Source: an uncultured Fibrobacterota bacterium
GTDB lineage: Bacteria > Fibrobacterota > Chitinivibrionia > Chitinivibrionales > Chitinispirillaceae
Direction of reading: 5' to 3'
Length of the DNA stretch: 10,066 bases
NCBI GenBank assembly: GCA_903888815.1
Contig: CAISVC010000093.1
Location: 1 to 10,066 of the forward strand
Position numbers and translations under genes: made by a program. The notes under the pieces are model-generated. The model was not told the DNA's origin. It saw only the letters and a list, made by a program, of their open reading frames with translations, and did no database searches. Below, in pieces: positions 1 to 7,525 of the stretch (positions are counted from its first letter, which is position 1; every line of letters begins with the position of its first letter).

Positions 1-149
1 AACTCGGCGAAATGCCGGTGGTTCTGGTGACCGCGCTCGAATCGCGTGATGACAAGGAGCGCGGCATCGAGGCCGGCGCCAATGCATACATTATAAAGAG
101 CAGTTTCGATCAAAGTAATTTGTTGGAAGTGATTCGCAGGTTTCTTTAA
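1..149 (+). CDS. Receiver-domain C-terminus, probable hybrid CheA (partial)
   Basis: The frame is open from the left edge (first full codon at base 3) to TAA at 147-149, giving 48 residues. They read as the second half of a CheY-like receiver: the beta-4 strand 'PVVLVTALES' with its conserved Thr, the 'GIEAGANAYIIKSSF' region with the conserved switch Lys, then the last helix 'LLEVIRRFL' running straight to the stop. The 'IIKSSFDQSNLLE' ending, in place of the 'KP' of most receivers, is typical of receivers fused to the C-terminus of CheA kinases. cheB starts 24 bases downstream, which fits a cheA-cheB order. The phosphoacceptor Asp and everything upstream lie outside the window, so a free-standing CheY-type protein cannot be excluded. 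The receiver call is secure; the CheA assignment is inference. Confidence 0.8.
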   Translation, partial: LGEMPVVLVTALESRDDKERGIEAGANAYIIKSSFDQSNLLEVIRRFL

Positions 150-173
150 TAAAATGACAAGAGGGAGGCAAGG

Positions 174-1223
174 GTGATAAAGATCATCGTGGTCGAAGAT
201 TCGCCCGTGGCGCGAGAATATTTGGCATACATTCTCACTTCCGATCCCGCAATTCAGGTTGTGGGCACGGCAAGTAATGGCGTAGAAGCGCTGGAAATCC
301 TCAGGCATAACAAGCCCGACGTCATTACGATGGACATCCACATGCCCATGATGGACGGTTTCGAGGCGACCAGAAGGATTATGGAGATCTTTCCGACGCC
401 GATTGTTATCGTAAGCGGAAGTTCGGAAGGAAAAGAGGTCGCGTCCACATTCCGGGCAATTGAAGCCGGCGCATTGGCCGTGGTCCGCCGTCCGCCAGGC
501 GTTAACCATGAGGAGTTTGAGGCAGCATCAAAAGAATTGATACAGACTGTAAAACTGATGTCCGAGGTCAAGGTCGTAAAACGGATTCCTCGACCATTTC
601 AAGCGCACATCGCCGTGCAGCCAAAAATATCGACACCTCTGCTAAAAACAGCCGGAATCCAGGCCATTGCCATAGGCGCATCCACCGGCGGGCCTCCGGT
701 ACTGCAAAAGATCCTTTCGGATTTGCCGCAGGGCTTTCCTGTTCCCGTGCTCATTGTTCAGCATATTGCGCAGGGATTCGTGGAAGGTTTTACTGAGTGG
801 CTTTCGGGCGCGTCCCGATTCCCGGTCAGCGTCGCGTCGCACGGCGAGCGTCTTGAGCCCGGACACGGTTACGTCGCTCCGGACGGTTTCCACCTAGGAG
901 TGGGGAATGGTTTACGCATCGTGCTTAGCGACCATGCCCCTGAGAATGGCATGCGGCCTTCCGCGGACCATCTCTTCCGCACTGTTGCGCAGGCATTAGG
1001 TCCGGCCGCTGTCGGTGTGCTCTTGACCGGTATGGGAAGAGACGGAGCTGTGGGATTGAAAACAATGAAAGAAAAGGGCGCCATCACTATCGCGCAAGAT
1101 GAAGAGAGTTCCGTTGTGCACGGTATGCCGGGCGAAGCAATCAAGCTCGGCGCGGCAACGCAAGTGCTTCCGCCTGAAGACATAGCAGTTATCCTGAATA
1201 CCTTGGCGAAAAAGGTAGAATGA
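174..1223 (+). CDS. cheB: Chemotaxis response regulator protein-glutamate methylesterase CheB
   Basis: CheB removes methyl groups from (and deamidates) glutamyl residues of chemoreceptors, resetting their sensitivity when phosphorylated by CheA. The 349 residues match the family's usual length. Residues 1-120 are a receiver with acidic pocket E8/D9, phosphoacceptor D54 (in 'MDIHMPMMDG') and switch S81. Residues 130-160 form the linker. Residues 162-345 are the methylesterase domain with the expected triad: S170 in 'GASTGG', H197 in 'VQHI' and D290 in 'TGMGRDG'. The start is GTG, chosen because a strong Shine-Dalgarno (GAGGGAGG, 161-168) lies 5 bases upstream and the product then begins directly at the receiver's first strand. 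The receiver's normally invariant Lys (CheY K109) appears replaced by Arg106 ('VVRRPPG'). The gene sits between the probable cheA end and a hybrid kinase, 9 bases before the latter. The protein is cytoplasmic. Confidence 0.96.
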   Translation: MIKIIVVEDSPVAREYLAYILTSDPAIQVVGTASNGVEALEILRHNKPDVITMDIHMPMMDGFEATRRIMEIFPTPIVIVSGSSEGKEVASTFRAIEAGALAVVRRPPGVNHEEFEAASKELIQTVKLMSEVKVVKRIPRPFQAHIAVQPKISTPLLKTAGIQAIAIGASTGGPPVLQKILSDLPQGFPVPVLIVQHIAQGFVEGFTEWLSGASRFPVSVASHGERLEPGHGYVAPDGFHLGVGNGLRIVLSDHAPENGMRPSADHLFRTVAQALGPAAVGVLLTGMGRDGAVGLKTMKEKGAITIAQDEESSVVHGMPGEAIKLGAATQVLPPEDIAVILNTLAKKVE

Positions 1224-1232
1224 GAGATCTTT

Positions 1233-3695
1233 ATGAAACCTGAAAAGAATGCGTGCGGGGAAACGATAGAGATCCTCATTGTCGAGGACAGCCCTACCCA
1301 GGCTGAACAGTTGAAATACATATTGGAACAACACGGCTACAAGGTGTCGGCGGCGAACAACGGCAAGCAAGCTCTCGCGCTCCTTGATAAACACAAACCC
1401 ACGCTGGTCATCAGCGACATCGTCATGCCGGAAATGGACGGTTACGAATTATGCAGGCAGATAAAATCAAAAGCTACCGCCGATGATGTTCCCGTGATTC
1501 TACTGACTTCCCTTTCGGATGCGGAGGACGTGCTGGAAGGCCTGGCCTGCGGGGCGGATAATTTTATCACCAAACCCTATAACGAGGAATACCTCCTCTC
1601 GAGCATCGAACAGATACTTGCCAACAAAAAGCTGCGTAAAGGTGAGCGCGTACGCATCGGTGTGGAGATTGTTTTTGCGGGAAAGAAGCGTTTCATCACT
1701 GCAGAGCAGCAGCAGATGCTCACGCTGCTTATTTCCACCTATGAGGCGGCGATCCAGAAAAACAAAGAACTGGCTAAGACCCAGGAAGAATTGCGATTGT
1801 TAAACGAGCATCTGGAAGACCTGGTAAAAGAAAGAACGGCGGCGCTTACAAACGAGATCACCGAGCGCAAGCGGGAGGAGGAGGCGCTGCGCCAGAGCGA
1901 TGCAAGGTTTCGAATCCTCTTCGAGCAGGCAGCGGACATCATACTTCAACTGGAGATCACGCCTGAAGGCATGCCCGTGATCCGGGAAGCGAACAGCGCG
2001 ACCTTCAGGCTCCTCGGATACGAACGGGACGAGCTGATAGGCCAGCCGGTGTCTTTCATAGATGCGGCGCTCGATGCTTCCAAAGTAGTCGGTGAGAGGC
2101 GGGAAAATGTCCTTTCCGGACCAGGGACCGTATTCGAGGCAAGGCACCGGTGCAAGGACGGCACGGTCCGGGATTTCGAGTGCTCGGGAACGGAGATGCA
2201 AGTCGGTTCGAAGACTTTTGCCATTTCGGTCGAGCGCGACATCACCGATCGCAAGCGGGTGGAGGCGGAACGCGAGAAGCTCGAGGAGCAGCTCCGGGTG
2301 TCGCAGAAGATGGAAGCCATCGGCAGCCTCGCGGGCGGCATCGCGCACGACTTCAACAACCTGCTCTCCGTGATCCTGAACTACACGGACTTCGCGATGG
2401 AGGGGATGCGCGAGGGCGATCCTGTGAGGGACGACCTCCTGAAGGTGAAGAAAGCCGGTGAGCGCGCGGCGGCGCTGACCCACCAGCTCCTGGCCTTCAG
2501 CCGCAAGCAGGTTTTGCAGCCCGTGCCGCTGAACCTGAACCAGATCGCCGCCGGGGTCGAGAAGATGCTCCGGCGGATCCTCGGCGAAGACATCGACTTT
2601 GTCCAGGTGCTCGCGCCTGACCTCGGCCTGACGCTGGTCGACCCGGGTCAGATCGAACAGGTGCTCATGAACTTAGTGGTCAACGCCCGCGACGCGATGC
2701 ACGAGGGCGGCAAGCTCACTATCGAGACCTCCAACACTGAAATCGACGAGGAGTACGTGGCGTGCCACATGGCCGTGAAGCCCGGGTCCTATGTCCAGCT
2801 CACGGTCACGGACACGGGCTGCGGCATGGACGAGCAGACTAAAGCCCGGCTCTTCGAGCCCTTTTTCACCACCAAGGAAAAGGGCAAGGGCACGGGCCTC
2901 GGCCTGTCCACGGTGTACGGCATTGTCAAGCAGAGCGGCGGCAACATCTCGGTCTACAGTGAGCCGGGCCAGGGGACCACGTTCAAGATCTATCTGCCGC
3001 GGGATCTTTCGGCCACCACGGTGACGGCCATCAAGCCCCCGACGGTCTTGAGGCGGTCCACGGGAGCCGAGACCATCCTCGTGGTTGAGGACGAGGAAGA
3101 GCTGCGCAAGGTCGCCAGAAGGATCCTTGACGCGGCCGGCTGCACGGTGCTGACCGCCGCGGACGGGGATGAGGCGCTGCTGATCAGCGCGCGGCACGCG
3201 GGCGACATCCATCTCCTCCTGACCGATGTTGTGATGCCGCGGATGAGCGGCAGAGTGCTCGCTCAAGAGCTTTCGAAAACGAGGCCGGCCCTCAAGGTTC
3301 TCTATATGTCGGGCTATGCCGACAACGCGATCGTCCACCACGGCGTGCTCGACGCGGGGACACATTTCCTCGGCAAGCCGTTCACTGCGGACGACCTGAC
3401 GCGGAAGGTGCGGGAGGTGCTGGACGGCGGCATCACCGACCTTGCTGACGGGCACGAGCAGGCGGTCAAGCCCGAGGCCGGGATGACGGAGCAACCGCTG
3501 GACAGGGATGCACTTCGAGCGCTTCCTCAGGACGTTCTGGGCAAGCTCCGAAAGGCGGTGATCGCCGCACGCTACGATGAAATAGTTGAGATCGTCGAGA
3601 GCATGCGGCTCACGCAACCGGCCATGGCCAGCGGGTTGCGGCAGTTGGTGGACGGGTTCGAGTATGACCGCATTCTTGAGCTGTTAGGTCGCTGA
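1233..3695 (+). CDS. Hybrid sensor histidine kinase (REC-PAS-HisKA-HATPase-REC)
   Basis: This 820-residue kinase has no signal peptide or membrane helix, so it is cytoplasmic. Domains in order: receiver 12-130 (E18/D19, phosphoacceptor D62, 'TKP' Lys); a short strand/helix insert 131-175 ('GVEIVFAGKKRFIT') often seen after receivers in chemosensory clusters; a coiled coil about 175-220; PAS about 222-340 ending in the 'DITDRKR' signature; HisKA with H372 in 'GGIAHDFNNLL'; HATPase_c about 470-590 with N480/N484 in the N box, 'DTGCGM' and 'GTGLGLS'; a second receiver about 612-730 with D665; and a helical tail 735-820 lacking an Hpt His motif. All residues needed for autophosphorylation and relay are visible. 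A weak GAGAG overlapping the cheB stop lies 6 bases before ATG, so translation is probably coupled. The N-terminal receiver could be a CheA target, making this a relay from the array to the next gene. Third-position G+C jumps near base 2230. Confidence 0.95.
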   Translation: MKPEKNACGETIEILIVEDSPTQAEQLKYILEQHGYKVSAANNGKQALALLDKHKPTLVISDIVMPEMDGYELCRQIKSKATADDVPVILLTSLSDAEDVLEGLACGADNFITKPYNEEYLLSSIEQILANKKLRKGERVRIGVEIVFAGKKRFITAEQQQMLTLLISTYEAAIQKNKELAKTQEELRLLNEHLEDLVKERTAALTNEITERKREEEALRQSDARFRILFEQAADIILQLEITPEGMPVIREANSATFRLLGYERDELIGQPVSFIDAALDASKVVGERRENVLSGPGTVFEARHRCKDGTVRDFECSGTEMQVGSKTFAISVERDITDRKRVEAEREKLEEQLRVSQKMEAIGSLAGGIAHDFNNLLSVILNYTDFAMEGMREGDPVRDDLLKVKKAGERAAALTHQLLAFSRKQVLQPVPLNLNQIAAGVEKMLRRILGEDIDFVQVLAPDLGLTLVDPGQIEQVLMNLVVNARDAMHEGGKLTIETSNTEIDEEYVACHMAVKPGSYVQLTVTDTGCGMDEQTKARLFEPFFTTKEKGKGTGLGLSTVYGIVKQSGGNISVYSEPGQGTTFKIYLPRDLSATTVTAIKPPTVLRRSTGAETILVVEDEEELRKVARRILDAAGCTVLTAADGDEALLISARHAGDIHLLLTDVVMPRMSGRVLAQELSKTRPALKVLYMSGYADNAIVHHGVLDAGTHFLGKPFTADDLTRKVREVLDGGITDLADGHEQAVKPEAGMTEQPLDRDALRALPQDVLGKLRKAVIAARYDEIVEIVESMRLTQPAMASGLRQLVDGFEYDRILELLGR

Positions 3696-3708
3696 AAGCG
3701 GGGGAACA

Positions 3709-4800
3709 ATGGCAACCGGAGACATAAGGAAGAGCGTCCTCGTCGTGGACGATGCCGCGGAGGAGCTGCGACTCTTGACCACGATGTTAAGGCGCGGCGG
3801 TCTCGCCCCGCGACCGGTCACGAACGGCAGGCTCGCCATCGAGGCGGCCGTCGCCGAGCCTCCCGATCTCGTTCTCCTGGACGTCCAGATGCCGGAGATG
3901 TCGGGTCTGGACGTGTGCCGTTGGTTCAAGCAGGACGAGCGGCTGCGGAGCATCCCCATCATCTTCATCAGCGGGCTCCAGGGCGTCGACGACAAGGTCG
4001 AGGGCTTCCGTGCCGGCGGCGTCGACTACATTTCCAAGCCCTTCCAGGAACAGGAGGTGCTTGCACGCATCAAGATGCATTTGCGTCTGAGACAGCTTCA
4101 GGCGGAGCTGGTGTCGCACAACCTGCAACTCGAGCAACGGATCGCGGAGCAGGTCAAAGTGGTCACGGCTTCCCAGATGGCGACCATCTTTGCCCTCGCC
4201 AAGCTGGCCGAATCCCGCGATGACGACACCGGCAAGCACATCGAGCGGGTTCAGACCTTCGGCAGGGTGCTGGCCGATCGGATGCGGGAGATGAGATTGC
4301 ACGTGACCCAGTTGACCACCGCGTTCATCGACAATCTGTATCAGACGGCCTCTCTCCACGACATAGGAAAGGTCGGCGCTCCCGACTCCATCTTGTTGAA
4401 GCCCGGAAAGCTGACCGCGGAGGAGTTCGACGAGATGAAGAAGCACTGCGCACTTGGCGCCAATACCCTGGCCGCGGTGCTGAAACGGCATCCTGACAAC
4501 CAGTTCCTCCGCATGGGCGTGGACGTGGCGAGATCGCACCACGAGAAGTGGGACGGCAGCGGCTACCCCGACGGCCTCAAGGGCGCGACAATCCCTCTTT
4601 CAGCACGCATCGTCGCTCTTGCCGATTTCTACGACGCGCTGACGTCGAAGCGTTGTTACCGGCCCGCATTCAGCCACGAGGACACGTGCCGGATGATTCA
4701 GGAAGGCGGCGGGAGTCACTTCGACCCCGATGCCGTAGCGGCATTCACGACCCGGGAATACCAGTTCAGGCGCATCCAGCAGGAGATGCAGAACCAATAG
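3709..4800 (+). CDS. Response regulator with HD-GYP domain, probable c-di-GMP phosphodiesterase
   Basis: This is an RpfG-like two-domain regulator of 363 residues. The receiver (8-125) has D14/D15, phosphoacceptor D58 ('LLDVQMPEMSG') and the 'SKP' Lys. A coiled-coil linker follows at 125-160. The HD-GYP domain (160-355) keeps the family landmarks: 'ESRDDDTGKH', H217-D218 in 'HDIGK', 'KPGKL', the 'MKKH' His, H277-H278, G285-Y286-P287 in 'DGSGYPDGLKG', 'ALADFYDAL', and the terminal 'HFDP'. Such proteins hydrolyse cyclic di-GMP, usually to GMP or pGpG, using a bound metal centre. The intact motifs argue for an active enzyme. ATG at 3709 follows a GGGGGA ribosome site and lies 13 bases after the kinase stop, so it is the likely output partner of that kinase. 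Third-position G+C is high, like the catalytic half of the kinase. Cytoplasmic. The substrate is inferred from the family. Confidence 0.94.
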   Translation: MATGDIRKSVLVVDDAAEELRLLTTMLRRGGLAPRPVTNGRLAIEAAVAEPPDLVLLDVQMPEMSGLDVCRWFKQDERLRSIPIIFISGLQGVDDKVEGFRAGGVDYISKPFQEQEVLARIKMHLRLRQLQAELVSHNLQLEQRIAEQVKVVTASQMATIFALAKLAESRDDDTGKHIERVQTFGRVLADRMREMRLHVTQLTTAFIDNLYQTASLHDIGKVGAPDSILLKPGKLTAEEFDEMKKHCALGANTLAAVLKRHPDNQFLRMGVDVARSHHEKWDGSGYPDGLKGATIPLSARIVALADFYDALTSKRCYRPAFSHEDTCRMIQEGGGSHFDPDAVAAFTTREYQFRRIQQEMQNQ

Positions 4801-4910
4801 TTGTGCGGTGACCGCCGGTCATCAGCGCCCCGTTGACCGCGCTATGCAAGGAAAAATTCCATCCGCTATGGTGCGCTCCGGTATCAGTAAAAAGAATATT
4901 GAAAATCTCT

Positions 4911-4946
4911 ACCTGCCTAAAGGCAGGTTTGATTATTTTAGTTTTT
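4911..4946 (+). terminator. Possible Rho-independent terminator of the signalling operon
   Basis: ACCTGCC (4911-4917) pairs perfectly with GGCAGGT (4922-4928) across a TAAA loop. The hairpin is followed by T-rich DNA including a run of five T at 4942-4946. It lies 110 bases after the HD-GYP stop. The 7-bp stem is short and the T tract is interrupted (TTGATTATTTTAG), so it may instead be a copy of an intergenic palindromic repeat. Confidence 0.45.
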
Positions 4947-4972
4947 GTAGGTTTGATTATATTAGCCTTTTT
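4925..4972. repeat. Imperfect 24-bp tandem repeat, two copies
   Basis: Copy 1 (4925-4948) and copy 2 (4949-4972) both begin AGGTTTGATTAT and match at 20 of 24 positions. They differ at unit positions 13, 18, 19 and 23. A third partial copy may start at 4973 (AGGTACC). The first copy overlaps the right arm of the palindrome at 4911-4928. The array is AT-rich and non-coding as far as can be seen. Confidence 0.75.
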
Positions 4973-5034
4973 AGGTACCAACAAACAGGAGTATATTACT
5001 CATATCAGATCCATCGCTTAACTTAAACAAACTT

Positions 5035-5063
5035 TTGTCCAAAACCTTTTGAAGACGTACAAT
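5035..5063 (+). promoter_or_regulatory. Sigma-70-like promoter for the secreted-protein operon
   Basis: TTGTCC (5035-5040, 4 of 6 to the -35 consensus) and TACAAT (5058-5063, 5 of 6 to the -10 consensus) are separated by exactly 17 bases. Transcription would start near 5070, leaving a leader of about 35 bases before the ATG at 5106. That leader contains the AAGGGGG ribosome site (5095-5101). It is the only convincing promoter pair seen in this gap. Confidence 0.5.
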
Positions 5064-5105
5064 AAAAAAAGCAATCTTGTTCTCTAACCTTTTTAAGGGG
5101 GATGT

Positions 5106-7487
5106 ATGAGGGGCAGACGAGGTAGTCGCGGCGCGCTAATCGCGCTTTCAGGTGTTGTCATAGCACTCTGCGCGTATACCGGGAAAGCCGTGGCAGCGGA
5201 TCTCTTTATTTCCACAACTGGCGACGATGCAAACACTGGTACCTCTGGCGCACCGTTCAAAACGCTGTATAAGGCCAGAGACGCGGTGCGGGTGCTCCCG
5301 AAAACAGGACCCATCACTGTATGGCTGAGGGGTGGAACGTACTATCTGGACAGTTCGCTCGTTTTCACCCCCTCAGACAACGGCACTGCCGCAAGTCCGA
5401 TCACCTATTGCAACTTTTGCGGGGAAAGGGCGATACTGAGCGGCGGCAAAAAAGTGACGACCGCGTGGTCGACCTATTCCGGCAGCATCATGATCACCAA
5501 CATCGGCACGAACGTGAAATGCGACCAGCTTTTTCTCAACGGCAGGCGCCAGGTGCTTGCCCGGTATCCGAATTACTCCACCGGGTACCTTGACGGATAT
5601 GCATCGGACGCCCTGAACCACATTGCAACCTCGGCTAATCCGACCCAGGGGCCGGGATATATCCGGGCATTGCATGATAATATGTGGGGCGGTAACGACT
5701 ACATCGTCACCGGGAATACGAGTACTTCCTATCAATGGGTGGGTGATAATAATCGCGGCAGCGGCATGCATGCCACCTACCGGATGATCGAAAATTTATT
5801 TGAAGAGCTGAACGCAGCCGGCGAATGGTATTACAACAAAACAACCGGAAACCTCTATTTCTGGCCTCCGTCGGGAACGAACATGAGCACCGCCACCATA
5901 GAACTGGCATCGGTTGAAGAGTTGATAAAGGTCGTGGGGACATCCTCGTCGTCCCCAACGAGCTATATCACCTTCGACAGCCTTACCTTTGCGCAAACGC
6001 ACCGCACCATGTTTACCAGGGTCCCTTATGATAAACTGCTGCGCGGGGACTGGTGCATCGTCCGCGCCGGGACCATTTTCCTCCAGAACGCGGAGAACAT
6101 AACGGTCAAAAACTGCTTCTTTGACCAGGTAGGCGGCAACGGGGTTTTCATGAACGGTCACAACAAAAACAACCTTATTTACAATAACCGTTTCGTTGAG
6201 GCGGGCGCGACCTGTGTCGCGTGCGTGGGCCTCGTAAGCGCATGCCGGAACCCGTCGACCTGGGAAAACCATATAACCAACATGAATGACGCGACGGTGG
6301 GGCCGGTGTCGGGTTCGTTTGATTACCCGGACAGCTGCACGATCAGCAATAATCTTATGGATAGCCTGGGCAGGTTCGAAAAACAGACGGCCGGCGTCTG
6401 CCTCTCCATGAGTCACGCCATTACGGTACGGCATAATACGATCAACGGGAGTCCGCGTTCCGGGGTCAACGTGAATGACGGGACCTGGGGCGGCCATATC
6501 ATCGAGTATAACGATATCTCAAACTGCGTGCAGGAAAGCGGGGACCACGGTCCATTTAATGCCTGGGGCAGGGACCGCTTCTGGTCGTATAATGGGTATT
6601 GCACCAACGGCTGCAGCGGAGCGGCAAAGCGGCCCTATTGCATGCTCGACGCGATGTCCACGATCCACATCCGCAACAACCGCATTAACGATAATAACAA
6701 TCTCGGCAGTTACGGCATCGATATAGACGACGGGGGAACTAATTACTGGATTTATAAAAACCTCTGTTTGAATTGCGGCATAAAACTTCGCGAAGGGTTT
6801 TTTCGAAAGGTTTACAACAACATCATTATCGGCGGTATGGAGCACTTTCATGTCTGGTATGCCGAATGCCGCGACACGTTGCTCAGGAATATCATCGTCA
6901 ACTCCACGCCATACGAGTATATCGGCGTAACTTCGAACTTGACTGCAAATCAGGCGCACACCGATTACAACCTCTTCTGGAACAACGGCGGCGCCGTTAC
7001 GTTTACCGCAGGAGCCGGGCAGGATGCCAACTCGCGGGTCAATGTGAACCCTCTGTTTGTAAATGCAGGAGCGGGGAACTATCAGGTCCAGCCGACTTCT
7101 CCGGCGCTGGCATTAGGTTTTGTCAATTTTCCCATGGATTCGTTCGGGCGCATGAGCGTGCCGGCAACCCATCCTTGCTATACTGTTGCCGTGGAGACTC
7201 CGTCGGTTACAGCGCTCGCACGGCCGAGCTTTCAATGTCTGGTGAACGGAGCGATGCTCAGACTGCGCTACCGGCTCGACAGGGATGCGCCGGTGTCAAT
7301 AACGCTCTGCGCGCTCAACGGAAAAAAGATCGCCGATATCGCGAACCGGTCCGAAAAAGCCGGGGCACACGAAATAGTATGGAATGGCTCCCGCGCAATG
7401 GCCGGTGTTCTTCCTCCCGGCAGCTATTTGATATCGATTGCGGTCGACGGAAAAAAAGAGGTACGGAAAATAGCCGTGATGAAATAA
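5106..7487 (+). CDS. Secreted right-handed beta-helix protein, GH141-like, with C-terminal sorting domain
   Basis: The 793-residue product starts with a signal peptide (basic MRGRRGSR, hydrophobic core, likely cleavage after 'KAVA' near residue 30). It continues with the N-terminal pattern of GH141-type proteins: 'DDANTGT..PFKTLYKARDAVR', 'VWLRGGTYYL', 'LSGG', then 'LFLNGRRQVLARYPN'. Residues 270-640 are parallel beta-helix rungs rich in 'NN' turns. Conserved blocks include 'DHGPFNAWGRDRFW' (480-493), 'IDIDDGG' (538-544) and 'IKLREGFFRKVYNN'. Their acidic residues are candidate catalytic or metal-binding sites. 'VNPLF...SPALALGF' closes the helix near 645-675. Residues 701-793 form a FlgD-like beta sandwich ending 'VRKIAVMK', resembling type 9 secretion sorting domains. 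Known GH141 enzymes act on plant polysaccharides (fucosidase, xylanase), but the substrate here cannot be told. The protein has many Cys for this fold. ATG follows AAGGGGG. Other beta-helix carbohydrate enzymes remain possible. Confidence 0.82.
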   Translation: MRGRRGSRGALIALSGVVIALCAYTGKAVAADLFISTTGDDANTGTSGAPFKTLYKARDAVRVLPKTGPITVWLRGGTYYLDSSLVFTPSDNGTAASPITYCNFCGERAILSGGKKVTTAWSTYSGSIMITNIGTNVKCDQLFLNGRRQVLARYPNYSTGYLDGYASDALNHIATSANPTQGPGYIRALHDNMWGGNDYIVTGNTSTSYQWVGDNNRGSGMHATYRMIENLFEELNAAGEWYYNKTTGNLYFWPPSGTNMSTATIELASVEELIKVVGTSSSSPTSYITFDSLTFAQTHRTMFTRVPYDKLLRGDWCIVRAGTIFLQNAENITVKNCFFDQVGGNGVFMNGHNKNNLIYNNRFVEAGATCVACVGLVSACRNPSTWENHITNMNDATVGPVSGSFDYPDSCTISNNLMDSLGRFEKQTAGVCLSMSHAITVRHNTINGSPRSGVNVNDGTWGGHIIEYNDISNCVQESGDHGPFNAWGRDRFWSYNGYCTNGCSGAAKRPYCMLDAMSTIHIRNNRINDNNNLGSYGIDIDDGGTNYWIYKNLCLNCGIKLREGFFRKVYNNIIIGGMEHFHVWYAECRDTLLRNIIVNSTPYEYIGVTSNLTANQAHTDYNLFWNNGGAVTFTAGAGQDANSRVNVNPLFVNAGAGNYQVQPTSPALALGFVNFPMDSFGRMSVPATHPCYTVAVETPSVTALARPSFQCLVNGAMLRLRYRLDRDAPVSITLCALNGKKIADIANRSEKAGAHEIVWNGSRAMAGVLPPGSYLISIAVDGKKEVRKIAVMK

Positions 7488-7525
7488 CGATGCTTACTAT
7501 ATAACCACTTTATCAAGGAGTATCT

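Larger units (their letters stand above)
4801..5105. other. AT-rich intergenic region between the signalling and secretion operons
   Basis: This 305-base stretch separates the HD-GYP gene from the beta-helix gene. Its last 180 bases (4921-5100) are about 32% G+C by hand count, far below either neighbour. It contains a hairpin plus T-rich DNA at 4911-4946, a two-copy 24-bp tandem repeat at 4925-4972 and a sigma-70-like promoter at 5035-5063. A short open frame with a hydrophobic stretch crosses the repeat, but no start or ribosome site supports it as a gene. Confidence 0.8.

Noticed and set aside
2673..3617. Long antisense open frame (314 codons) across the kinase gene
   Set aside because: It mirrors the high third-position G/C of the kinase, lacks a ribosome site and recognisable domains, and the sense strand has intact catalytic motifs. 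The long antisense frames at 3787-4542 and 5796-6497 are rejected for the same reason.
4809..4821. Short hairpin TGACC-GCC-GGTCA just after the HD-GYP stop
   Set aside because: The stem is only 5 bp with a 3-base loop and no T tract follows, so it is a poor terminator. The hairpin at 4911-4928 is the better candidate.
4868..5026. Alternative small frame 'MVRSGISKKNIENL...' in the intergenic gap
   Set aside because: No Shine-Dalgarno, composition follows the AT-rich repeat, and it overlaps an equally open frame, so neither reads as a gene.
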